Shown here in pieces: positions 50,240-60,499 of a stretch of DNA of 64,000 nucleotides. The notes under the pieces are model-generated. The model did not search any database. It had not been told where the DNA came from and saw only the letters and a list, made by a program, of their open reading frames with translations. Every line of letters begins with the position of its first letter. Within the stretch, counting starts at the first letter, position 1. The stretch is taken from the NCBI GenBank assembly GCA_000507305.1, contig DF239340.1:127144-191143 (forward strand), in the 5' to 3' direction. Position numbers and translations under genes: made by a program. The DNA comes from Breviolum minutum Mf 1.05b.01. Lineage: Eukaryota; Sar; Dinophyceae; Suessiales; Symbiodiniaceae.

Positions 50240-50930
50240 AAGGAAGCAAAAATAGTTTTCATATGTATAAATATTTTTTCATATTTATCTACATACATAC
50301 ATCTAAACGATGCAACGACGGCATTAGAACTACGCAAAAAAAAATAGCACTTCAGCACCTACATGGGGGGGCAGAAAGGTCTGGTATGGTGCCATGATGG
50401 CGGGGTTGTCTGGGCTCATATGATGGGTTTTCAAAATGACAATAATAGATATGTGTATGTATGTAAACATATATATGTATGTTTTATTCATAGTACATGT
50501 GGGATTGTACAACTTTGCACAATATAATGCACTGTACATAGAATAGTTCTATGTATTATATATTAGATCATGTAGTTTCAACATGTGCACAGTATGAATC
50601 TATGTCAAAAATATACCGTATATTATCTTTGACATATTCAGAGAAAAGAAATAGAGTACTGTATGTTCGAAAGCATCATCATCACTATCCTTGACTATCC
50701 ATATATATATATATACATATCACTTAAATTTGACAAACAAAACTGGAAAGGCATAGGACGCGGTGTCAAAACTGGCAATTGAACTTGAAAAGCAGCATCC
50801 GCCACCTTTTTTTTTGGCACTCAAAAAACAGTTCAAGGGCAAGAAAGCAAGTTTCGTATTCCTTTACCCCCCATCTTTGCCCTTCAAAATCTTCATCCAT
50901 TAATCCATACCTCATGAAAAGCCAATGTGG
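50240..50930. other. stretch without a supported gene
   Basis: A+T-rich with ATGTATATATGTATG and (TA)n tracts at 50,450-50,480 and 50,700-50,720. Confidence 0.4.
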
Positions 50931-50935
50931 CAACC

Positions 50936-51025
50936 TACTGTTGATGGTTCAGAAATCCCAAACAACCACCGTTTGGATGTATTTTCAACCCTGTATATTC
51001 ACGGGATGCCCATATCAACTGGGGC
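50936..51025. mobile_element. family B element, 3' part diverged
   Basis: TACTGTTGATGGTTCAGAAA..., ACCCTGTATATTCACGGGAT, CATATCAACTGGGGCACG. Confidence 0.65.
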
Positions 51026-51173
51026 ACGCCCCTCACCACATCGGCCATCTCCCCCATGGGCCTTCCGTGCTTTGCATTCCATCTCCAAGGATTGACGTAA
51101 CTTGGCGGAATCCTCTGGTGACTCTTGGGATGCATTTTCTGTGAGGGAAAAATATGTCGGACATGTTGAGCTA

Positions 51174-51287
51174 GTTCGTGGTGGTTGAGTTTCAACCCAA
51201 CTGAAACATATACGCTAATGTCAAATTGAAGCATTTTCCCCAACTTTTCGGATGAACATGAAAAAAAATCTTTGAAACCATCACCTA
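51174..51287. mobile_element. family A element with TTGAG target duplication
   Basis: CTAGTTCGTGGTGGTTGAG to TTTGAAACCATCACCTAG, flanked by TTGAG on each side. Confidence 0.85.
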
Positions 51288-51383
51288 GTTGAGAGGTTGT
51301 CGTTGTATGTCATATGTGCTTTTTAAAGAACCTTTGTCACCTTTGCGATCTATCTATGGTTTTTTTTGGATTTGTGTTGGAAG

Positions 51384-51460
51384 GGTTGCAGAAATTTGAT
51401 GAAGGGNGGACTCTGATTGATCTATTCTCTTTTTTGGAGAGTTGCAGAAATTTGATGACT
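51384..51460. repeat. short direct duplication around an N
   Basis: GTTGCAGAAATTTGATGA occurs twice (51,387 and 51,442) around the ambiguous base at 51,407; local misassembly or a small tandem duplication. Confidence 0.6.
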
Positions 51461-51495
51461 CTGATGGGAAGGTTTATTTTTGATGAGAAGGGATG

Positions 51496-51565
51496 TATAA
51501 AACCCTGAAAATAATGGGATAAACTACCTATCAACTGGTTAGCCGGATTTCTACAATCAACAGTA
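51496..51565. mobile_element. family B fragment
   Basis: ATAAAACCCTGAAAATAATGGG, AACTGGTTAGCCGGATTTCT, ATCAACAGTA. Confidence 0.65.
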
Positions 51566-51617
51566 TCACCCCACTACAGGTGAACTGTTGTTGTCCTCTG
51601 CAAGTCATGGCAACCGT

Positions 51618-51690
51618 ACTCCCCCCAGAAATAGCCGGCCTTATTAAACCCTTATTAACCATTGGTTTCCCTTATTTCTGGGGGTACTTT
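51618..51690. mobile_element. family M element, short
   Basis: GTACTCCCCCCAGAAATAG and inverted CTTATTTCTGGGGGTACT; CTTATTAACCATTGGTTTCC core. Confidence 0.75.
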
Positions 51691-51699
51691 GGATGGGGT

Positions 51700-52800
51700 T
51701 TTAAACCAAACGTACCAAACCTACTCGTTGCACCCGGGCTTTAAACCACTCCTGCAGCCTGGAACGGACTTCTCGTTGGATAGACTCTAAACACTCCTGG
51801 CGGTTTCAAGAAAAAAACAACGGTTCCAGGCAGGTCAAGAAATGTGTATATACACATATATAGATATGTACAGATATATGTGTACATATACATATTATGT
51901 GTATATATAGATATATGTGTAAATATATATATATATACATGCTTCAATATATCTAAATATAGAAATAATATGTTTGAACAAAATGAGGATACACCTTGGA
52001 TCACCCCTTCCAGGGCCACCCCTGGATGCCATGCATTTTTAAGTGACATAGTGACATAGGTTACCCACGGTTGGGGGGATAGTTCCAATGGATATCATCT
52101 GGGCAATTTATTATAAATCCTCAACCTCATTTAAGGCCATGTTTGAGGGATTCCCTTACTTTTCGCCACCATTTGAGGGCCCAGGTCGTGTTTTCGGTCG
52201 CGAGCTAATTTGCCCAGATATCATGTCCAAACCTTCCAAAAAGGGAGATTCACCTTAGGCTGGTTCCTGAAAGCTTACCTTTTTCAAACCTGACACATGT
52301 TTTTAAAGGATGTTTTTTCCCCTAACATGGACCTTGCTGCAATTCATAGACCTTCTGTCAAGATGTATTCCCCATTCAAAATCAGGGGATCTTCCTGCTA
52401 GCCATGTGGGTTGAACCCAGAGTGTAATATTGATAAAGACTATGGTGAAAAATATGCCAATTCCATGCATTTCTGACTGGGATTGTAAAGCATTTTTTGC
52501 TGAAAAAACACGAATCAATTGCTGGGGCCGCGGAGTTTTCACTCTAGTCCCTTCAAAAATTGCTTCATGAGCTCCGAGGTGTTGAGTGTGTCAAATTCAG
52601 ATGAAAGGAGTAACACATCCTGACACATCCCCCCCAAAAAAAAAAATGGCCGCCCCGAAAATAAGAAGAGGCTTTGGAAGCACCAAAAACGGAAAGGGGA
52701 AAGCATGTTATGTTTTCCTGACCACCTCAAAAACAGAGCTACGCGATACGTACTTCTGGAGTGGTTTCCCGCAAGCAAGTTGATCGTTTTTCAACGTCCC
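51700..52800. other. stretch without a supported gene
   Basis: (TA)n/TATGTG at 51,845-51,965. Minus open frames at 52,303-52,778 have no splice pair. Confidence 0.3.
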
Positions 52801-52804
52801 CTAA

Positions 52805-52900
52805 GGAATCGGGTTGTGGGACCCCTTCCAAATGGCCTAAATAGCTTATAAATGGAGGGGGTAACTAACTACTTACTGATTGGGATGATCCTCCAAGTAA
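52805..52900. mobile_element. family H element, half copy
   Basis: CCTTCCAAATGGCCTAAATA...GATTGGGATGATCCTCCAAG. Confidence 0.75.
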
Positions 52901-52904
52901 GACC

Positions 52905-53280
52905 CCCAGCCTTATCATTCGAAAAAGGTTCCAAGCTTCACTTCAAGTTCGAGTGCTGCGAAAAACTCTACTTCCGCTTGGCACTCATATGTAGGTTGAT
53001 CAACTCCTTTTTTTTAAGTGAAACAACTTGGTGGTTTTATTCAAACTATGGGAACCAGCAGAATATGGGCCATCTCCAAAATGAGTCTTGTTTCCGTTCC
53101 AAGCCATCAAAGCCATCAAAGCCAACAAGAACCTGCTTGGGAGAAAGGATACAAAGCCCAAGGCAAGGAAATCCCAATCAAGATCTTCCTATTGGAGGTA
53201 AAAAAAAAACCAATTGCTTATCTCCTGCAGCATCCCCATTTCTTGTTGTCTATACATCAAGTAAGCTCATCAAGGGGTAA
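52905..53280 (+). CDS. possible exon(s), weak
   Basis: Plus frames: FEKGSKLHFKFECCEKLY near 52,920 and RSKPSKPSKPTRTCLGER near 53,100 (with a GCCATCAAA tandem). Two frames compete and no clean splice pair was found. Confidence 0.25.
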
Positions 53281-53517
53281 CCCACACAAAAAATAAAATA
53301 AGATCATCTTCCAAAAAAAAACTGAGCCTTCTAAAAACTGACATTTGAGGTTTTTGAATGTGGAATGTCTTCCTCAAAATTGGCCCCTACTAGTTATAAG
53401 TAAGGGGCCCTCTAACTCCACTTCTTAGGGGTCAATTTCACCCCCCAGTTCCCCATATCTATAAGGCCATCATCTATAGGGGTTCTTATAACTCCGTCTT
53501 TAACTAGAGTAGTTACA

Positions 53518-53624
53518 CTCCCGAAAACTAACATGTCCCCTGAAAATTGATGCTTGGAAGATGTATTTCCCATTGAAATAGTCCCTTTTGAGGGGACATG
53601 CCTTAGTTTTCCACGGTGTAGTGG
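53518..53624. mobile_element. family D element
   Basis: ACACTCCCGAAAACTAACATG and inverted ACATGCCTTAGTTTTCC, core GAAGATGTATTTCCCATTG. Confidence 0.8.
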
Positions 53625-53659
53625 CCCAAGTTTGCAGCTGCCATTTTTTGGCATGGTGA

Positions 53660-53776
53660 TCAGGTCCCCTGGGTCCACAACAGGTCCAGCTGCACCTCTC
53701 TTAGCTGAAGTATAGCTGCAGTGGATGCTTCTGACAAAGAGCTTTCTATCCTGGAGCTGTGTTTACAAGTCATACC
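53660..53776 (-). CDS. terminal exon after family F introner
   Basis: Acceptor TTACCAAAG|GG. Reads MTCKHSSRIESSLSEAST, then AAILQLREVQLDLLWTQ and GT, TGA at 53660-53662. Strongly coding-like and in phase with 53876-54064. Confidence 0.65.
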   Translation of the reverse strand, partial: GMTCKHSSRIESSLSEASTAAILQLREVQLDLLWTQGT

Positions 53777-53885
53777 CTTTGGTAAACTAACAACCCGCGA
53801 TTGCTGGAATATCTCCCATGTTCACTAGGAAATACATCTTCAAATGGCCCATGTTCCATTGCTATGTGAGTTTACTGGAGTGTAC
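53774..53885 (-). mobile_element. family F element acting as an intron
   Basis: TACCCTTTGGTAAACTAAC and inverted GTGAGTTTACTGGAGTGTA. Intron 53777-53875 (99 bp): donor ACTCCA|GTAAAC and acceptor CCAAAG|GG, one in each TIR. Phase 0 both sides. Confidence 0.75.
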
Positions 53886-54064
53886 ACCGAAAATTCATGG
53901 CTGGAACACCCCAAAACTGGTGGGTTTGTAGATGTCGATGTTTTTCCGGAAATCCCCTTAATTCGGCATTTGCAGGTGGTGAACGTGACGTTAGTTTTCA
54001 GGTATTGGCTAAGAAACCGCCCATGGAAAAAGAGGACAGCTGGGCCCCCGGGAAAGCTGTCCAT
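53876..54064 (-). CDS. candidate exon
   Basis: Reads MDSFPGGPAVLFFHGRFL, then SQYLKTNVTFTTCKCRI, KGISGKTSTSTNPPVLG and SSHEFSVYTP before GTAAAC. The plus strand is also open; the phase-matched partner exon favours minus. Confidence 0.5.
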
Positions 54065-54102
54065 CCAAATGATGACTTCCAGCCCTGCTTATGTTAATTT
54101 AC

Positions 54103-54215
54103 CCCCCCTTGAAAACTAAGGAATTTCGGAATATCCCATGAAAAATGATGCTTGCAATATGATTTGTTCTTCTAAAATGGTTCCTTTTCAGACACCATGT
54201 TAATTTACAAGGCAC
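54103..54215. mobile_element. family D element, diverged
   Basis: CCCCCCTTGAAAACTAAGG and ACACCATGTTAATTTACAAG, core AAAAATGATGCTTGCAATATG. Confidence 0.6.
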
Positions 54216-54542
54216 TAAGCTAGCTACAAGGGTGCAGACTCCTCCAATTTCTCCACCAACGGCTAGTTGTTTTTCCACCCCCAAAACTCTGACAAAACTC
54301 AGTCGATTTTTTTTAGTTCTCAAAGGCAGAAAATCCCAGCAAACCAATGGAGGGTCTTTAGATGACATATCTATGATTCATGGTAGAAAACATACTATTT
54401 CCTATTTTTTTTTGTCCAACTGTTTTGAACCCGGATGTTTGTACCATTCTTATTTTAAAAAAGGATCCCGAAAACCAAGATGACTGGCTGGAAAATTCCA
54501 ACAAATTGAAGATGTATTTTCTATTCAACAGGGTGGTTTTAC

Positions 54543-54756
54543 AGGCAGCCATGTCGAAAATCCAAAGCACGGTGATTTTGTCCTGGACACCTGGTCCCGA
54601 AGCTCTAGGAGATCGTCCTCCGTTGATGTTTCCCCAAACAGTGTGGTAACACTTGGGGTTCTTACGGTAGTGGTAAAAAGCCGGGGTGGCTAGATGGAGG
54701 TGGCGGACGGGTTGCGCACAGATTTCATCGCTATTTTCGTGGTTTCGTGCTTGCAT
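54543..54756 (-). CDS. candidate exon
   Basis: Reads MQARNHENSDEICAQPVR, then HLHLATPAFYHYRKNPK, CYHTVWGNINGGRSPRA and DKITVLWIFDMAA before donor GCCT|GTAAAA. The 5' part lies in a degenerate TCGTAGTTTTCG repeat. Confidence 0.5.
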
Positions 54757-54945
54757 GTTCGTTTCGTCTGTGAATTTTCGTAGTTTTCGGGTGGCCGCGG
54801 CCGGCGTGAACGGCTTTTGTCTGTAAATTTTCGTAGTTTCCGGCTTCTCAACTTCTTCGATGTTCGTTTTTCGTGGTAATTCTCGTACTTTTCGGTGTTC
54901 TGCGGTGCTCTTGAAAGGGTCTAAAACGGGTTTCGTCTGTAAATT
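54750..54945. repeat. degenerate tandem repeat abutting the gap
   Basis: CGTCTGTGAATTTTCGTAG and variants recur at 54,765, 54,817 and 54,928, next to the run of Ns; probably an unresolved satellite. Confidence 0.7.
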
Positions 54946-55035
54946 NNNNNNNNNNNNNNNNNNNNNNNNNNNNNNNNNNNNNNNNNNNNNNNNNNNNNNN
55001 NNNNNNNNNNNNNNNNNNNNNNNNNNNNNNNNNNN
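54946..55035. other. assembly gap (90 N)
   Basis: Run of N between two different short tandem repeats. Confidence 0.99.
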
Positions 55036-55130
55036 TCACATAGAGTGGTCACACATAGAGTGCTCATATATAGAGTGAGCTTAGAGTGGTCACATATAGA
55101 GTGCTCACATAGAGTGGTCACACATACATT
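55036..55130. repeat. tandem repeat after the gap
   Basis: (CACATAGAGTGGT)n-like units with CTCA and CACA variants. Confidence 0.9.
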
Positions 55131-55142
55131 GCATTTTTTATT

Positions 55143-55222
55143 TTCACACTGTTTGGGGTCTCTTGCCGGGATAATTTTTTTTTCGACAAGCTGAGTTGGA
55201 CACTTGGAAGGTGTACCACCCT
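55143..55222 (-). CDS. possible exon after family C element
   Basis: Acceptor TTAGTTTCAG|GG at the element end, then GWYTFQVSNSACRKKNYP and GKRPQTV, TGA. Upstream exon not linked. Confidence 0.4.
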
Positions 55223-55337
55223 CCCTGAAACTAACCAGCCAACGCCCCTGAAAATAGGTGTTTTGCCAGAAGGAAATGAATCATCTTCCAAAACTTTTTG
55301 ATTTTCAGGGGTGAAAATGTTAGTTTTAGGAAGGGTA
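55214..55337. mobile_element. family C element
   Basis: CCACCCTCCCTGAAACTAAC and inverted GTTAGTTTTAGGAAGGGTA. Confidence 0.8.
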
Positions 55338-55657
55338 AGAATTATTTGAGCAATTCCTCCCAGGATTCTACTGGAAACTGAAAGTTAAGGTTTGGATCTA
55401 CCATTTTTTTCCAGAATCTTGGTGGTCACTCGGAGACATCCCCAGCAAGAACTATATATATATACCTTATATATAAAGTGGGTTTCATCCTGAATTAACT
55501 GGTAACTTAGAAAGAAAATGCAATTTGATAAGGATGTAGCTACCATCCTTACCACAGAAACATCCGAGAAGTACACCAAGGGACACGAAAGGAATGATAT
55601 GAAACAAAGCAACTACAGAAGCTGCAAACATTAGAAAAACAGCCCAGCAAAACAAGG

Positions 55658-55768
55658 TACACCCCCCGAAAACTAAGGCATGTCCCCTAAAAAAGGACTA
55701 TTTCAATAGGAAATACATCTTCCAACCATCAATTTTCAGGGGGTCTTCGTTAGTTTTCCGGGGAGTAG
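55658..55768. mobile_element. family D element
   Basis: ACACCCCCCGAAAACTAAGG and inverted CGTTAGTTTTCCGGGGAGTA. Confidence 0.85.
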
Positions 55769-55774
55769 TTCTGA

Positions 55775-56415
55775 TCCCTGAAGAAATGGTCGCGGAAACT
55801 GGCACCCCAAATCATCCTATCAATTGAAATGGAAAACAAAACATGTTCAACGAAAGTGTTCTGTAAAATCAAGACTCCAAAAGCACTGCCCCGTCAGCAC
55901 TTTTTCGTGCAAAAGACTTAATGGACAATGGAAAAACACACCATTCCAAAACCATCAAACACGGTTTCTGCCTATATGTACAGAAGTGTTTTTACCGTCT
56001 TTATGAATTTAAAGTCACATCCCCATTCAACCACCGCTCGCTGTATCTAGCATTCCGTAATCTTAGCATCGCTGGCTAGAAAATCCGCCATCATGATTTC
56101 CACCTATCTGTTTTAAAAGCTAAGGATCTATCAGGTGTACCATTCCAAACAACCCCTTACCTTTGACCACAACCCTTTTGTTAGATGTTTAACCTCATTC
56201 TTTTTTTCAGAAGGTTGCCAAAACCAAAACAAAAAAGTTCAACACACTCAACCCAGCAGTTGAAAAAGAAAAAGGTCATCCCAAGATTTTCCCATACCAA
56301 AAAGGACGTTTACCAAAAAAAAAAAACGGCCCCCGCACCTGGCGACCGGGACCCTCGGAAACCAAGGCGTCCTATAGGAAGCGGTTTGGGCCATATGAAG
56401 CGGTCGGAAGGTTGT
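55775..56415. other. stretch without a supported gene
   Basis: Plus frame near 55,824-56,006 (KSRLQKHCPVSTFSCKR) and 56,200-56,420 (both strands) are unsupported by splice sites. Confidence 0.3.
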
Positions 56416-56419
56416 AACT

Positions 56420-56500
56420 TTGTTATATCCCAGTATTTACAGGGGTTTATACATCCAAACGGTGCTTGGGGAATGGGATTTCTGAAACCATCAACAGTAG
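56420..56500. mobile_element. family B element, 5' end lost
   Basis: TATATCCCAGTATTTACAGG...TTCTGAAACCATCAACAGTA. Confidence 0.7.
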
Positions 56501-56519
56501 GGGATGGCAATCAACTCAT

Positions 56520-56625
56520 TTGAGCCACGAAAAAAAAAACGGGCCTTACTTTCCATTGAATCCTGGCTGTTTAATGACGGGATTCCTGTAATGGGATTTT
56601 TTATAAACCCTAATTAACCACCATT
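56520..56625. mobile_element. family E element, variant 3' half
   Basis: TTTGAGCCACGAAAAAAAAA, CCATTGAATCCTGGCTG, then a TTTTTTATAAACCCTAATTA end shared with 59,600-59,700. Confidence 0.75.
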
Positions 56626-56657
56626 TGGGAGAATATTTTGTTGGAACTTTGTCTCCA

Positions 56658-56938
56658 ATCATCTAATGGTTAATTGGTGGTTTGGGGCCCGGTGGTTTGG
56701 GATTTGAATCGGGAAAGCCCCAAAGAATCCCAATCCCTTTCAGTTTCGGGGATCCCATTAGGAATCCAAACCACCGGGCCCCAAACCACCAATTAACCAT
56801 TAGTTGATTTGTATCATGTACTTGGAGGATCATACCAGTTAGTATATAAGTGGTTAATAACCATGGTTAGTAAGTCCCCTAAGTAGGGTGGCCTTGCTTA
56901 GAAATGGGGGTTACTAACTGCGATGATCCTCCAAGTAA
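56658..56938. mobile_element. composite J + H unit, inverted relative to 12.8-13.1 kb
   Basis: Family J (56,658-56,810) and family H (56,819-56,938) are separated by GTTGATTTGTATCATG, the same spacer as at 12,973-12,988 in the other orientation. Confidence 0.85.
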
Positions 56939-56939
56939 G

Positions 56940-57770
56940 AATAACGATAATATGTCGATATGTACATGCGTGAAAAAAGGATACGGTACTTTCATAATCT
57001 TTCATATTATATATATATATATGCAAATATATGTATCATGTCATTCAGGTGTATGTTAATGTACCTTGTTTCGCTATTTGCTTTTGTACAGCAGCTGATT
57101 TGTTTTTCAATACTAAGTTCTTTGTCTCTATATCTTCCAAAATACTTCGGCATATCCAACATATTTTGCCTGCTGGCAATACGCTAAGAATTATCTGGTC
57201 AAATTCTCCTATGTCACAACCTCCCACAGAAATTGCTAAGAGCTATCCAGTATCCACCTATACGAACTACATTTTTTCGAGTGACGTCACCAGGTGTATC
57301 ATGATTTGCCTTCCAAAGCATATCTGAGAGTGGTCTCCAAGCCGGGTTAACAGACAAAAATCCCCATTAGAAATGGTGAAGTAGAAAAACCCACCTGCTT
57401 CTGCTAAGAATCCCTAAATGCACGCATGCACATGTATGTTTCACCGACCTACAATTTCCCGCAGTTTTCGGTTGTGTGTGACATCAGGATAATTTACCCA
57501 AATGGATCTAGCAAAAACAGCGTCTTCAAGAAGCACCTAGAGAACTCCAGGTGAATGTTTGTTGGCAGTTCGAAGTTGTTGTATCTTGCAAGAGTAATGC
57601 TACAAATGATGAACCAAATTGATTGGATAATCTCTTAAAACAAAAAATATGGAAATTACAAAAATCAAATAAATGCTTTCAAAAGAAAACCAAGGAAAGC
57701 ATAACCAAAGATAATCTGTGCCAGGTGTGTCAAGAGTGGAGGATATGAAGTTTCTCCCTTTGCAAGCTTT
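56940..57770. other. stretch without a supported gene
   Basis: Plus frame FVQQLICFSILSSLSLYL near 57,080 is hydrophobic but unsupported; (TA)n at 57,006-57,022. Confidence 0.3.
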
Positions 57771-57799
57771 GGTTGCCAAAACAAAGGAACAGAATCCTT

Positions 57800-58090
57800 T
57801 TACTAATTCACGAATTAATGATGATTCTTGAAGAATTCCACCCTAAATCAAGGGCACAAACCTCCCCCCTTAGAATCGACCACCATGGGGGTCGTCGAAA
57901 AAAAAAAACTCCAAGCTTTTCTTTCGACAAGAAGGATCCTCCAAAAGAAACACCTCCCGTCGCCCGACTGAAATTCAATCAAAAAAAAGACATCCGGGGA
58001 AGAGACTCCATGAACTTCCAAGAAGAAGCCAGTTTCAGGGTTGTAGATTTGGCCCTGAACCAAAGCCGCCAAACCCTGGGCAAATATCTA
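57800..58090 (-). CDS. candidate exon(s), strand not certain
   Basis: Minus: acceptor TTTGATTGAATTTCAG at 57,973, then GRREVFLLEDPSCRKKSL and RRPPWWSILRGEVCALD; upstream ALVQGQIYNPETGFFLEV. Plus: a 122-codon frame with PPVARLKFNQKKDIRGR and EEASFRVVDLALNQSRQ. One strand is a shadow. Confidence 0.4.
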
Positions 58091-58149
58091 TGGCTGAATA
58101 TTTCCCCAACATGTTTTGGGGGGACAATTCCGCAACCTTGAGTTTACAT

Positions 58150-58220
58150 GTATATGAAACCCTGTAAATCATGAGATATTTACCATATCAATTGGTTAGC
58201 CGGATGTCTTCCATCAACAG
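58150..58220. mobile_element. family B fragment
   Basis: GAAACCCTGTAAATCATGAG..., AATTGGTTAGCCGGATG, CTTCCATCAACAG. Confidence 0.7.
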
Positions 58221-58419
58221 CAGCCAGTTTTGACCAAGCTTTTTGTTGTCATTTTCGGCCTGCAAAAGGCTCAACTGCTCACCCTGCTGCGACAATTGAT
58301 GTTCCACATGAAGGCTCCTCGCGTTTCATGAAGTTGGCTCAGCTAACTAAGACGTAGCCCTACTAATAAGGTACATAGAGTTACAAGATCCAGGGCTTTG
58401 GGAAAAATTCTTTGGGCTT

Positions 58420-58570
58420 ATAACCCATACCATCCATAGGACTAGTATATTTACCTTCATGAATTGTTGATGTCTTATGGTAAATGTAGGTAAATATTTA
58501 CCATAGATTTGGTTGATTTTTTATGGTAAATGTAGGTAAATATACCATACATGGATGCTATGGATTACGT
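58420..58570. mobile_element. family L element
   Basis: CATCCATAGGACTAGTATAT and inverted TATACCATACATGGATGCTATG, with an internal duplicated GGTAAATGTAGGTAAATAT. Confidence 0.8.
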
Positions 58571-58574
58571 AAAC

Positions 58575-58985
58575 CCCCTACCCAGGAAAACAGCACAGCT
58601 ACGTTGATCGGATATATCTATGAAATTTACGCAGATTTCTTTGAAGAAAATCTTCTTAGCTTCGAAAATTCACGGTTTGAGGCTTCCAATTTCTCAATCC
58701 AACCCGTTCCCTGCCTTTCAGTGGGGGATGGTGGTGGTGGTGGTGGGCAAATCATTTTTTAAAAAAACACGGTAAATGATCAGATTTTGCCAAGAAAAAC
58801 CTGCAGAAAACTGTAAACTTGCCTTGATTTTTCTTCCTCATATGAGCCGTCTAAATGGGCATCAAATCTTACAAAACACCCTGGAATAAAAATGATGGAG
58901 GTGTGGATGCAGAAAAGAAGCTACAAGAGTATCGAACCCTAAAAAATTTGACTGCAACTCCCGAAAGCTGGGAAAAAGGCATTTC
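58575..58985. other. stretch with weak coding signals
   Basis: Plus frames EIYADFFEENLLSFENS near 58,620 and GGVDAEKKLQEYRTLKN near 58,900 read naturally but I could not pair splice sites. Confidence 0.3.
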
Positions 58986-58987
58986 AT

Positions 58988-59097
58988 ACATATGGGGTTT
59001 TCCTAAAATGGTGGTACCCAACAACCATGGGTGTTCCTACTAAAAATGATGATTTTGGGGTGTTTTGGGGGTACCACCATTTAAGGAAACATCCATA
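58988..59097. mobile_element. family I-like element
   Basis: CATATGGGGTTTTCCTAAAA and inverted ATTTAAGGAAACATCCATAT. Confidence 0.7.
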
Positions 59098-59594
59098 TCA
59101 AGCTCAGCAATTTTTTTCTGTTCTTACACCACCCTTGCACTGGGTTTTTGTTTGGCAGCAAAAAAAAACAAAACCCCACGGCTCCTGTTGGCACTTTCCT
59201 CCACATGTTCAGAAAGCTCACCTCAGAGTTTGCCAGATTTTGCTTCGAAAAATTCCCGGGCCATGCTACTTGCCTCCAAAAAACTTGTCATCCACTTCTA
59301 TACAAAATATATACACACGTGTATATCGTACATGTTACAGAAAGATAATGAGTAATACGAATGTTATTACATACATAAACATTAAATAAGATATATATAT
59401 ATACTTTTAAATATATATATATATAATAGATATGCATTATATAATATATGCACACATCGCTCTTTTAATATCAAATCTTCACTTCTACCCAGGTGACTTA
59501 AACGTCGCTCCAGTGTCGTAGAGGCTTCCCGTAGCAAAACCACATCCGCAGCTGCGGATGTGCTGCCGCCGCTGCCAACTGCCTTGGTGATTTG

Positions 59595-60075
59595 ACAAAT
59601 GAGCCACGAAAAAAAACTCGGATACTTTCCATTATACTGGTTGTTTAATGACGGGATTCCCATAATGGGATTTTTTATAAACCCTATTAAACCACCAGTT
59701 TTGGGGTGTTCCAGCCATGAATTTTCCGGGGGTGTACACTCCGGTAAACTAACAGCTCGCTGGCTGGAAAATGGACCCGGATTGAGTCGATGTATTTCCT
59801 TCCTTGAAAATGGGGATTTTCCAGCCAGCTATGTTAGTTTACCAGAGGGGACTGGTTGTTTAATACTGTTGATGGTTCAGAAATCCGGCTAACCAATTGA
59901 TATGTAGTTCATCCCATTATTTACAAGGTTTATTTATCCCAGGTGGTGCAGGATTTCTTCCATCAACAGTAGGGATCCTTAGAATGGATTATTATGATCC
60001 CCTCACAACTGGGTAGGATTTCATCCACTTTTTTTACCCTAAACAATTAGGGTTGTTTTTTTTCATTGCTCTAAT
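59595..60075. mobile_element. nested element cluster (E, F, B)
   Basis: Family E fragment 59,600-59,700, family F 59,735-59,851, then a family E copy interrupted after CTGGTTGTTTAA by a full family B (59,864-59,971) and resuming at GGGATCCTTAG. Confidence 0.8.
59864..59971. mobile_element. family B element nested in family E
   Basis: TACTGTTGATGGTTCAGAAA...TTCCATCAACAGTA; the E sequence resumes on both sides with a TA duplication. Confidence 0.85.
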
Positions 60076-60269
60076 GGACACAACCCCAACGTTTAGACAC
60101 ACCCCTTGGGATGGGGGGGCCCCTTAATAATCAACCCCATATACACCTGAAAAAGAGGAGGTATTCATTGGGGAAAAATCACCTTTCTTTTAAGGGCTCA
60201 ATGAATTGAAAGATGGATGAAACGTTGGGGGTGAATGTTCTCTTTGAATACAATAATTGCTTTTTGGTC

Positions 60270-60490
60270 CTTTACTCCCCCAACAAAGACTAACACGGAA
60301 CCCCAAAAGAGAGATTTGGAAGATCTTCCTTTTCAAAGAGGTGATTTTCAGCTTCCAGCCGTTAGTTTTCCGGAGCGAGTAACAGTTCGCCCCCCTGAAA
60401 AGGTACCGGGGGCCCCCAATTGGAAAGGATCGTATTCAAAAACCATCCATTTTTCCAGGGGGCAACATGTTTAACTCCATGGGTGCACCC
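60270..60490. mobile_element. two diverged family D/C elements in tandem
   Basis: ACTCCCCCAACAAAGACTAAC...GCCGTTAGTTTTCCGGAGCGAGTA, then AGTAACAGTTCGCCCCCCTG to CAACATGTTTAACTCCATGG. Confidence 0.5.
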
Positions 60491-60499
60491 AAAGCTGAA

